Program-made: the position numbers and the translations under genes | From: Ilumatobacteraceae bacterium | GTDB taxonomy: Bacteria; Actinomycetota; Acidimicrobiia; Acidimicrobiales; Ilumatobacteraceae | Reading direction: 5' to 3' | DNA: 6,194 nucleotides | NCBI GenBank assembly: GCA_023253435.1 | Contig: JALRGJ010000070.1 | Coordinates: 1-6,194 of the forward strand | Shown here: positions 1 through 5,022 of the stretch, in pieces | Position numbering within the stretch: the stretch's first letter is position 1 | Layout: each line of letters opens with the position of its first letter | Notes under the pieces: generated by a model | Told to the model about the DNA's origin: nothing | Databases searched by the model: none | Seen by the model: only the letters and a program-made list of their open reading frames with translations

Positions 1-129
1 AAACTTCTTATCCAAAACGACATTACGTCCCTTTGGTCCGAGAGTGACCTTTACTGCGTCAGCAAGCTTGTTGACGCCTGCTTCAAGCGCACGTCGCGCT
101 TCATCATGAAACTTCAGTTGCTTTGCCAT
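1..129 (-). CDS. groEL: Chaperonin GroEL (Hsp60), N-terminal fragment cut by the window edge
   Basis: Only the first 43 codons are present; the reading frame runs off the low-coordinate end of the window. The translation begins MAKQLKFHDEARRAL and continues through LADAVKVTLGPKGRNVVLDK, the highly conserved start of the GroEL equatorial domain; the TLGPKGRNV segment lies at the ATP-binding site. GroEL forms the cytosolic double-ring cage that folds proteins with GroES and ATP. The ATG lies 7 bases after the groES TAA stop, with a modest Shine-Dalgarno-like GGAAAG overlapping the end of groES, so it should be co-transcribed and share heat-shock control with groES. Whether this is the only GroEL copy cannot be seen; actinobacteria often have two. 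Family identity is essentially certain. Confidence 0.96.
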   Translation of the reverse strand, partial: MAKQLKFHDEARRALEAGVNKLADAVKVTLGPKGRNVVLDKKF

Positions 130-136
130 GTGAGAA

Positions 137-430
137 TTACTTTCCGACGATGGCGAGTACGTCGCGGCTTGTGAGGATCAACAGATCTTCTCCACCGTGT
201 GATACTTCAGTTCCGCCGTACTTGCTGTAGAGAACTACGTCGCCCACTTTGATATCGAGTGGGAAGTGCTCACCTTCGTCGTCACTCCAACGTCCAGGAC
301 CCACAGCAAGAACTGTGCCCTGTTGTGGCTTTTCTTTTGCAGTGTCTGGAATAACAAGACCAGAGGCAGTGGTCTGCTCAGCTTCGCTTGGCTTCACGAC
401 GATGCGGTCATCAAGTGGCTTCAGGTTCAT
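137..430 (-). CDS. groES: Co-chaperonin GroES (Hsp10)
   Basis: Complete 97-residue protein, the usual GroES length. GroES forms a heptameric lid on the GroEL ring and closes the folding chamber. Visible hallmarks are the N-terminal strand LKPLDDRIVVKP (3-14), the mobile loop (about 16-34) with the hydrophobic tripeptide LVI at 25-27 that docks on GroEL, the GTVLAVGPGR strand (38-47), and the YSKYGGTEV segment (68-76) followed by the C-terminal DVLAIV strand. The ATG is fixed by GGAGG five bases upstream. It is the first gene of a groES-groEL pair and is preceded by its own promoter with two CIRCE operators, which implies HrcA repression relieved by heat or misfolded protein. It lies 130 bases downstream of maf, so some read-through from the long upstream operon is also possible. 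Confidence 0.97.
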   Translation of the reverse strand: MNLKPLDDRIVVKPSEAEQTTASGLVIPDTAKEKPQQGTVLAVGPGRWSDDEGEHFPLDIKVGDVVLYSKYGGTEVSHGGEDLLILTSRDVLAIVGK

Positions 431-435
431 TTTTT

Positions 436-440
436 CCTCC
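436..440 (-). promoter_or_regulatory. Strong ribosome binding site for groES
   Basis: GGAGG on the minus strand, followed by a run of five A bases and the groES ATG. This is the strongest Shine-Dalgarno match in the window, with an unstructured A-rich spacer, as expected for a highly expressed chaperonin. It fixes the start of groES. Confidence 0.85.
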
Positions 441-468
441 GAATAATCAGCGTTTCGCGGATATGGAT

Positions 469-484
469 CCGGGCGAATGCCCGG
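469..484 (-). other. GC-rich hairpin in the groES leader
   Basis: On the minus strand CCGGGC (484-479) and GCCCGG (474-469) form a six-pair all-G/C stem closing an ATTC loop. It lies between the predicted transcription start (near 508) and the groES ribosome binding site, about 28 bases before the latter. There is no T-run after it on either strand, so it is not a typical intrinsic terminator. It may insulate or stabilise the leader; its role is inference. Confidence 0.5.
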
Positions 485-488
485 GGGG

Positions 489-515
489 TTAGCACTCGAG
501 GAGTGCGATTGCTAA
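489..515 (-). promoter_or_regulatory. CIRCE operator 1 (HrcA binding site) at the groES promoter
   Basis: Compared with the established CIRCE consensus TTAGCACTC-N9-GAGTGCTAA, the plus strand shows a perfect left arm TTAGCACTC (489-497), a spacer of exactly nine bases (498-506) and a right arm GATTGCTAA (507-515) with one mismatch: 17 of 18 arm positions match. On the coding strand its first base is the last base of the predicted -10 hexamer TATCAT, so bound HrcA would cover the transcription start. CIRCE with HrcA is the classic repressor system of groESL; the hrcA gene is not in this window. The identification rests on direct sequence match and on position in front of groES. Confidence 0.93.
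492..506 (-). other. Stem-loop nested inside CIRCE 1, at the predicted 5' end of the groES mRNA
   Basis: Within CIRCE 1, GCACTC (506-501 on the minus strand), a CTC loop and GAGTGC (497-492) form a perfect six-base inverted repeat. The nine-base CIRCE spacer therefore contains a partial extra half-site. With transcription starting near 508, this would be the very first structure in the mRNA. CIRCE repeats retained in transcripts are known to affect mRNA stability in Bacillus; such a role here is inferred. Confidence 0.55.
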
Positions 516-544
516 TGATACGGACCCACATCGGGGATTGGCAA
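515..544 (-). promoter_or_regulatory. Predicted sigma70-type promoter of groES-groEL
   Basis: On the minus strand, -35 TTGCCA (544-539; five of six to TTGACA) and -10 TATCAT (520-515; five of six to TATAAT) are separated by 18 bases. The expected start is near 508, giving a leader of about 78 bases. The -10 box abuts CIRCE 1 and the -35 box is covered by CIRCE 2, exactly where a repressor would need to sit, which raises confidence in the assignment. The start has not been mapped, so the exact position is inference. Confidence 0.65.
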
Positions 545-564
545 CCGCCACAAGTGAGTGCTAA
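538..564 (-). promoter_or_regulatory. Putative CIRCE operator 2 over the -35 region
   Basis: The plus strand carries an exact CIRCE right arm GAGTGCTAA (556-564). With the canonical nine-base spacer (547-555), the partner arm is TTGGCAACC (538-546), matching TTAGCACTC at six of nine positions, so 15 of 18 arm positions overall. It contains the -35 hexamer and overlaps the maf TAG stop (561-563). Its centre is 49 bases from that of CIRCE 1, close to but not exactly five helical turns. The perfect arm and spacing make chance unlikely, but the weak arm suggests lower affinity. Confidence 0.62.
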
Positions 565-1130
565 TCAGCGGGGGGTGCAGAGATCCCCAACAATTGGGCT
601 GTTTCGGTGAGTGGCAGGCCAATCACGTTAGATAAGGAGCCCCGCACGGTCTCTACGAGAACCCCCCCTTGGCCCTGGATGGCATACGCTCCCGCTTTGC
701 CCATGGACTCCCCTGTAGACAAATACCACTCCATGGTCTCATCGGTCATTGGATGAAAAATCACAATAGAGCTCACCACGGTTGACCTAATTTCCCCGTG
801 CGAGCAGACGGCAACCCCGGTGTGTACTCGATGAGCGCGGCCACTCAATTTTTTCAACATGTTCCGTGCATCTTCCCTATCAGTGGGTTGACCAAGAATC
901 TGACCGTCAACGTCCACAGTTGTATCTGCAGCCAAGATCAGTAGATCTGACTTTGCCATGCGATGCACAGCAAGTGCTTTTTCTTTTGCAAGCCTGACCA
1001 CATAATCAACGGGGGTTTCATGGGGATGTGGCGTTTCATCAATGTCAGCAGGAAGCACATCTGCAGTGATACCCAATTGCTGAATGAGTTCAATGCGACG
1101 AGGTGAACGCGAGGCAAGAACGATATGCAT
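561..1130 (-). CDS. maf: Maf-family nucleoside triphosphate pyrophosphatase
   Basis: A 189-residue Maf/HAM1-fold protein of normal length. Family members hydrolyse non-canonical or modified nucleoside triphosphates (dTTP/UTP, or m7GTP in the YceF branch) to monophosphates in the cytosol, and have been linked to septum inhibition. Visible motifs are LASRSPRR (5-12, nucleotide phosphate contacts), AADTTV (67-72) with the catalytic-type Asp69, GQPTDREDA (80-88), LSGRAHRVHTGV (95-106) and GKAGAYAIQG (144-153). The AADT and GKAGAYAIQG forms resemble the dTTP/UTP (YhdE/Maf) branch rather than YceF. The ATG at 1130 is chosen because it places SRSPRR at the normal distance from the N-terminus and has GGTGG upstream. 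An in-frame TTG at 1139 would add three residues and overlap the dus stop, but lacks a spaced ribosome site. The gene follows dus after 5 bases; its stop overlaps CIRCE 2. Confidence 0.93.
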   Translation of the reverse strand: MHIVLASRSPRRIELIQQLGITADVLPADIDETPHPHETPVDYVVRLAKEKALAVHRMAKSDLLILAADTTVDVDGQILGQPTDREDARNMLKKLSGRAHRVHTGVAVCSHGEIRSTVVSSIVIFHPMTDETMEWYLSTGESMGKAGAYAIQGQGGVLVETVRGSLSNVIGLPLTETAQLLGISAPPAD

Positions 1131-1135
1131 TCGTA

Positions 1136-2284
1136 TCAACCACCACTCAAGGCAGTGACCGCTCCATCTTCAGGAATTGTCATGTCGTCACGATTTTCTA
1201 AGTAGCCCTCTGGCAACACAACTTTGATGGGCCCGTTGGTATGACCACGTGTGAGACGTTCACCACCGGGGACTAGTCGCAACGAATGATCCATTCTGTG
1301 AACCAACTCAGACAGTTCTTGTACTGATGACACCATTGAGAAACCACGACGTGCTTCTGTTCCCACTGGGTAACCAGTCAAATACCAGCCGGCATGTTTA
1401 CGAAAATTACGAATACCTGAGTCGTGACCCATGTGCGCACATAACGATTCTGCATGACGCAACATTGTTTCGAGAACGAAACCCAATGGTGGAGCATCTT
1501 GAACGTCTCTACCTTCAAAGGCATCGACAAGGTCTCGGAACAACCATGGTCTGCCTAAGGCGCCTCTGCCTACCACAACACCATCGCAACCTGTTTCTTG
1601 CATCATCCGAAGCGCATCTTTTGCTTCCCAAATGTCGCCGTTACCTAATACTGGAATTGTGGTGACTTCTTGTTTGAGTTGTTTAATGGCTTCCCATCGG
1701 GCATGGCCACCGTAATGTTGCTCTGCAGTGCGAGCATGTAAAGAAACTGCCGCCATTCCCTCCTCTGCCGCAATACGTCCAGTCTCTAGGTACGTAATGA
1801 TGTCGTCATTGATTCCGATGCGGAATTTGCATGTCACTGGAATGTTGTAGGGAGAAGCAGCGGCAACAGCAGACTGAATAATTGCTCGTAATAAATTGCG
1901 CTTAACTGGTACAGCAGCCCCTCCGCCTTTGCGGGTTACTTTGTTTGCTGGGCATCCAAAGTTCATATCAATGTGATCAACTAACTGTTGTTCACACAGC
2001 TCTTTGACAGCTTTCCCTACGAAATGTGGGTCACTCCCATAAATCTGCAGACTACGAAAATCTTCATCTGGCGCAAAGCCCACCATTTTGGAAGTTCGTT
2101 CATTTTTATGAACCAAGGCGGCGGCCATCACCATTTCACTCACATACACAAGACCCGGACCCATGTCTCTACACAAAGTGCGAAAGGGAGCATTGGTCAC
2201 TCCTGCCATAGGAGCGAGGACAACGGGCACGGGGAATGTGCGGCCACCAAATTGAAGAGGTTTCACGGGCAATGTCAAGCTCAT
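1136..2284 (-). CDS. dusB: tRNA-dihydrouridine synthase, DusB/NifR3 type
   Basis: A 382-residue flavoenzyme that reduces specific uridines of tRNA to dihydrouridine using FMN and NAD(P)H. The N-terminal TIM barrel shows APMAGVTN (24-31, FMN binding), MNFGCPANKVTRKGGGAA (107-124) with the catalytic Cys111, CKFRIG with Lys153, HARTAEQHY with His183, GNGDI (214-218) and GRGALGRPW (239-247, FMN phosphate). The C-terminal helical tRNA-binding domain carries IRNFRKHAGWYLTGYP (291-306). The ATG at 2284 is chosen because it forms an ATGA overlap with the tsaD stop, as at the upstream junctions; an in-frame ATG at 2326 would add 14 unusual residues and a 46-base overlap. No good Shine-Dalgarno site is visible, so translation probably depends on coupling to tsaD. 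Family assignment is secure; which uridine it modifies is not determinable here, and the DusB label is by family similarity. Confidence 0.94.
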   Translation of the reverse strand: MSLTLPVKPLQFGGRTFPVPVVLAPMAGVTNAPFRTLCRDMGPGLVYVSEMVMAAALVHKNERTSKMVGFAPDEDFRSLQIYGSDPHFVGKAVKELCEQQLVDHIDMNFGCPANKVTRKGGGAAVPVKRNLLRAIIQSAVAAASPYNIPVTCKFRIGINDDIITYLETGRIAAEEGMAAVSLHARTAEQHYGGHARWEAIKQLKQEVTTIPVLGNGDIWEAKDALRMMQETGCDGVVVGRGALGRPWLFRDLVDAFEGRDVQDAPPLGFVLETMLRHAESLCAHMGHDSGIRNFRKHAGWYLTGYPVGTEARRGFSMVSSVQELSELVHRMDHSLRLVPGGERLTRGHTNGPIKVVLPEGYLENRDDMTIPEDGAVTALSGG

Positions 2285-3306
2285 CGAGGAACCGCAGCCA
2301 ATTTCAGGTTGGGATACGCACCACATTCAAGTGAGGTGGGACCATCTGACTTCAATCGATGCCACGCAGCAGATGCGATCATTGCGGCATTATCGGTGCA
2401 CATAGCTCTACTCGGCAATGCCACCTTGAAACCGGCTTCGTTACCGCGTCGTGTCATTTCAGAGCGAAGTAGAGAGTTGGCAGATACTCCTCCACCAAGA
2501 ACTATTCCCTGGGCTCCCACTTGTTGTGCGGCGCGAATTGTTTTGGCGCACAACACATCAACCACTGCTGCTTGAAATGATGCTGCGACATCAACATTAT
2601 GCATTTCGGGATTTTTCTTTACGTGGTTAATTACTGCTGTCTTCAACCCACTAAATGAGACATCTAAACCATCGTGCATCATGGCCCGTGGAAACTCGAC
2701 GGCGTGAGGATTCCCTTCGGAAGCGATTTTGTCAATCACTGGTCCGCCTGGATATCCGAGATTCAGATATCGAGCCACTTTGTCGTATGCCTCGCCTGCA
2801 GCATCGTCGATTGTTCGCCCAAGCACGGTGTAATCACCATGATCTTTCATGTGAATGATCATGGTGTGCCCACCCGATACCAAGAGCACAACCAATGGAA
2901 ACTGCAGTGACGGATCATCAAGTAATCCCGCATACAAGTGAGCTTCCAGATGATTCACACCTATGAAGGGCTTATTCCACACAAGAGACAATGATTTTGC
3001 CGCAGAGACCCCAACAAGCAACGCACCAATGAGGCCCGGGCCGGCAGTAGCCGCGACAGCATCGATTCTGGTGGGCAAGATTCCTGCCTCTTCAATGGCA
3101 GAGTTCACCACTGGTAGTAACGCCTCTAGATGTGCCCTACTTGCAACCTCGGGCACTACTCCACCAAATCGAGCGTGAATGTCTATTTGGCTAGACACGA
3201 TGGACGACAAGACATCTGATCCACCCATCACCACCGATGCTGCAGTTTCATCACAACTTGTCTCTAACGCGAGAATCACCGTTGAATCGTTCACTTCAGA
3301 ACTCAT
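2281..3306 (-). CDS. tsaD: tRNA N6-adenosine threonylcarbamoyltransferase TsaD (Gcp/YgjD/Kae1 family)
   Basis: A 341-residue ASKHA-fold protein, the usual bacterial length. With TsaB and TsaE it transfers the threonylcarbamoyl group from threonylcarbamoyl-AMP to A37 of ANN-decoding tRNAs. Features seen: LETSCDETAASVV (14-26, phosphate loop), the metal motif H-x-E-x-H as NHLEAH (His119 and His123), LLVSGGHT (141-148), DDAAGEAYDKVAR (167-179), GYPGGPVID (184-192), FSGLKTAV (218-225), LGGGVSAN (270-277) and CTDNAAMIA with the third metal ligand Asp305. All catalytic signatures are intact. The ATG forms an ATGA overlap with the rimI stop, and AAGG lies 8 bases upstream. Older annotations calling this family O-sialoglycoprotein endopeptidase do not reflect its function. 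The tsaB and tsaE partners are in the same operon; tsaC is not in the window. Confidence 0.97.
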   Translation of the reverse strand: MSSEVNDSTVILALETSCDETAASVVMGGSDVLSSIVSSQIDIHARFGGVVPEVASRAHLEALLPVVNSAIEEAGILPTRIDAVAATAGPGLIGALLVGVSAAKSLSLVWNKPFIGVNHLEAHLYAGLLDDPSLQFPLVVLLVSGGHTMIIHMKDHGDYTVLGRTIDDAAGEAYDKVARYLNLGYPGGPVIDKIASEGNPHAVEFPRAMMHDGLDVSFSGLKTAVINHVKKNPEMHNVDVAASFQAAVVDVLCAKTIRAAQQVGAQGIVLGGGVSANSLLRSEMTRRGNEAGFKVALPSRAMCTDNAAMIASAAWHRLKSDGPTSLECGAYPNLKLAAVPR

Positions 3307-3833
3307 GATGGTCGCCTTGATTCAATCAATTTAATGCGCTCTAAAAATTCGGGAGTATTCACACCATGTGCCCACATGATGATGGCATCATCTTTGTTCT
3401 CGTAATATCTCCGCCTTACTCCGGCGGGAACAAAGCCAAAACGCCGGTACAGCTGCTGAGCCGCAACATTTGAATCACGTACTTCAAGGGTCATAGCTTC
3501 ACAGCCTCGATCATGTGACAACAAAGCGAGATCGAGCATGATCTCAGTTGCTACACCCCTGCCTTGCCAGGAAGGATCTACTGCAATATTGGTGACATGG
3601 GCATCATCACCTGAGAACATGAGCCCCCCATAGCCAACCATGGTGTCTCCCACATAAGCCACCAAGTAGTAGCGATCACCATTTTTCATATGCTGAAGTT
3701 CACTTACAAAAGTGCGATGAGTCCAGGGCTTTGGATACACCTGATCTTCGATTTCTAAAACACGACGTAGGTGTCGACGGCGCATTGTCTCTGTCGTGAG
3801 CGCATCGTGCATTTTTTCACGCAGGAAACTCAT
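3303..3833 (-). CDS. rimI: RimI-type GNAT N-alpha-acetyltransferase
   Basis: A 176-residue single-domain GNAT enzyme. RimI proteins acetylate the N-terminus of ribosomal protein bS18 and, in actinobacteria, possibly other proteins, using acetyl-CoA. Visible elements: the N-terminal substrate segment MRRRHLRRVLEIEDQVYPKPW (17-37), the beta4 strand HVTNIAVDP (79-87), the acetyl-CoA pyrophosphate loop QGRGVA (90-95), and the RimI signature region LEVRDSNVAAQQLYRRFGF (116-134) with RRRYYENKDDAIIMW (140-154), which contains the Tyr used as general acid in GNATs. The ATG at 3833 forms an ATGA overlap with tsaB and has GAGGGA five bases upstream (3844-3839). A position between tsaB and tsaD is a recurrent actinobacterial arrangement. 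Homologues fused to TsaB or TsaD exist; here the genes are separate. The exact substrate is inferred. Confidence 0.92.
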   Translation of the reverse strand: MSFLREKMHDALTTETMRRRHLRRVLEIEDQVYPKPWTHRTFVSELQHMKNGDRYYLVAYVGDTMVGYGGLMFSGDDAHVTNIAVDPSWQGRGVATEIMLDLALLSHDRGCEAMTLEVRDSNVAAQQLYRRFGFVPAGVRRRYYENKDDAIIMWAHGVNTPEFLERIKLIESRRPS

Positions 3834-4534
3834 GAGATTCCCTCACGTACTTGCCAATTTATTTCTGCATCAGGAGCACGCAAATACATTGGTGTCACTG
3901 CTGATGCACTCACGGCTCTATCTGTCACCAACATTTGACTACCAATAGTCACCAGTGCTTCAGCAGAGGGAGAATGCCCCCTGACACTCAGAGTGCTCAC
4001 CCACGGGGAAGCCTCAAAGACATCCGAATATCTGTCGAATCCAGAGCCAACACACACCACTTCTTCTGCTCTCTCTGCAAGATGTATTGCAAGATCGTCT
4101 GGCGATGACACCACAGGATCTGACAGCCTGTGTGGCTCTTGCCCTGGCCCCCGCATGCGATACGTGGCCCAATACACCTCTCCTCTACGAGCATCGAGAG
4201 CTGCGGCAACTGTGAGGTCTGTTGAATCGTGATGCATTGCCACTGCGTCCAAACTGCACACAGGTGCTATGGGGATGTCAAGTGCCCAAGCCATAGATTG
4301 CGCAGCTGCCAAGCCCACTCTCATGCCAGTGAAAAGACCCGGGCCAATATCAACTGCAATTGCCGAAAGTTGATCCATTTCAACCCCAGCCTGTTGCATC
4401 ACAAACTGAATCATGGGCGTCAATGCTTCTGCGTGGCGACGATCACTTGCTAACGACGTACGTGCTCGGATGCCTCGATGATCACCAAGTGCAACACCCA
4501 CGTGTTCCACTGCAGTTTCAATTCCCAGAATCAC
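3830..4534 (-). CDS. tsaB: tRNA t6A biosynthesis protein TsaB (YeaZ family)
   Basis: A 234-residue ASKHA-fold paralogue of TsaD lacking the H-x-E-x-H metal motif, as expected for the non-catalytic dimerisation partner that scaffolds TsaD and TsaE. Seen: ILGIETAVEHVGVAL (2-16), RRHAEAL (32-38), the YeaZ signature DIGPGLFTGMRVG (62-74) followed by LAAAQSMAWAL, ALDARRGEVYW (112-122), and the C-terminal PMYLRAPDAEINW (215-227). The start is taken as GTG at 4534. It makes a GTGA overlap with the tsaE stop, has GTGGAG six bases upstream, and puts the first beta strand at the N-terminus as in homologues. A longer frame opening with TTG at 4576 would add 14 residues unlike the family. The gene lies between tsaE and rimI in the coupled operon. 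Confidence 0.95.
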   Translation of the reverse strand: MILGIETAVEHVGVALGDHRGIRARTSLASDRRHAEALTPMIQFVMQQAGVEMDQLSAIAVDIGPGLFTGMRVGLAAAQSMAWALDIPIAPVCSLDAVAMHHDSTDLTVAAALDARRGEVYWATYRMRGPGQEPHRLSDPVVSSPDDLAIHLAERAEEVVCVGSGFDRYSDVFEASPWVSTLSVRGHSPSAEALVTIGSQMLVTDRAVSASAVTPMYLRAPDAEINWQVREGIS

Positions 4535-5022
4535 GCTGCGCTCCACTTCTGAAGTGAAGCCTTCAATGGCTCCCAACGAGTATCCCAGCCATGACCTTCA
4601 ACTGAAACGGTGATGGTTCGACACTCTGTGTCATCGGCATCTGCCTCAAGCGAAACAATCAAAGCGTCACCCAGAACTTCTTGAGCGACATCGCCCCACT
4701 CAACAAGGCCAACTGCGCCCATATCTAGTTGCTCACGAATTCCCAAGTCTTCAACTTCCCCGGTACTTGTTAAGCGATACAGATCTGCGTGCAACACAGG
4801 GACTCGCCCTGAATCGTACGTGTGTACAAGAGTGAACGTGGGCGAGGAAACATGGTCGTCTTCGGATACTCCCAATGCTCGTGCAAATCCCACTGTAAAG
4901 GCAGTCTTTCCGGCTCCCATTTCTCCCACCAACAAAATGAGATCGCGTGGTCTCACTATTGACGCTATTGCAGACGCAATGTTGTGAGTATCAGCAAGTG
5001 AACGGGCAACAAGATGAATCAT
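4531..5022 (-). CDS. tsaE: tRNA t6A biosynthesis ATPase TsaE (YjeE family)
   Basis: A 163-residue P-loop ATPase that binds the TsaB-TsaD complex and is needed for turnover in t6A synthesis. Motifs: Walker A GEMGAGKT (33-40), the switch-I-like SSPTFTLVHTY (59-69) characteristic of YjeE, HADLYRL (78-84) with the Mg-coordinating Asp80, and VEWGD (107-111) with the conserved Trp109. The length is typical of the family. The ATG at 5022 forms an ATGA overlap with the alr stop. An in-frame GTG at 5058 would add 12 residues (MWFEPSCFQAIH) with no counterpart known to me and a 40-base overlap, so it is rejected. The ribosome site is weak (CAGG about 8 bases upstream), suggesting coupling to alr translation. 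An alr-tsaE neighbourhood is common in Gram-positive bacteria. Confidence 0.95.
   Translation of the reverse strand: MIHLVARSLADTHNIASAIASIVRPRDLILLVGEMGAGKTAFTVGFARALGVSEDDHVSSPTFTLVHTYDSGRVPVLHADLYRLTSTGEVEDLGIREQLDMGAVGLVEWGDVAQEVLGDALIVSLEADADDTECRTITVSVEGHGWDTRWEPLKASLQKWSAA
4541..4546 (-). promoter_or_regulatory. Ribosome binding site that supports the GTG start of tsaB
   Basis: GTGGAG (4546-4541 on the minus strand) lies six bases before the GTG at 4534, inside the 3' end of tsaE. It is the main sequence argument, with the GTGA overlap, for the shorter tsaB start over the upstream TTG at 4576. Confidence 0.6.

Noticed and set aside
469..484. Intrinsic terminator for the upstream operon
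   Set aside because: The stem is GC-rich, but no T-run follows on either strand, and it lies after the groES promoter, where a terminator would block groESL itself.
266..610. Plus-strand open frame across groES, the intergenic region and the end of maf
   Set aside because: It runs antisense to groES and through the CIRCE elements and promoter; the translation has no conserved features and no ribosome site was seen.
1988..2575. A 195-codon plus-strand open frame opposite dus and tsaD
   Set aside because: It lies wholly antisense to two strongly conserved genes, has low-complexity His/Thr/Ser-rich translation with no recognisable domain, and spans their junction. It is a codon-bias shadow.
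4541..4564. Short palindromes around ACTTCTGAAGT and GAAGTGAAGCCTTC
   Set aside because: They fall inside the C-terminal coding sequence of tsaE, are short and interrupted, and match no operator known to me; probably incidental.
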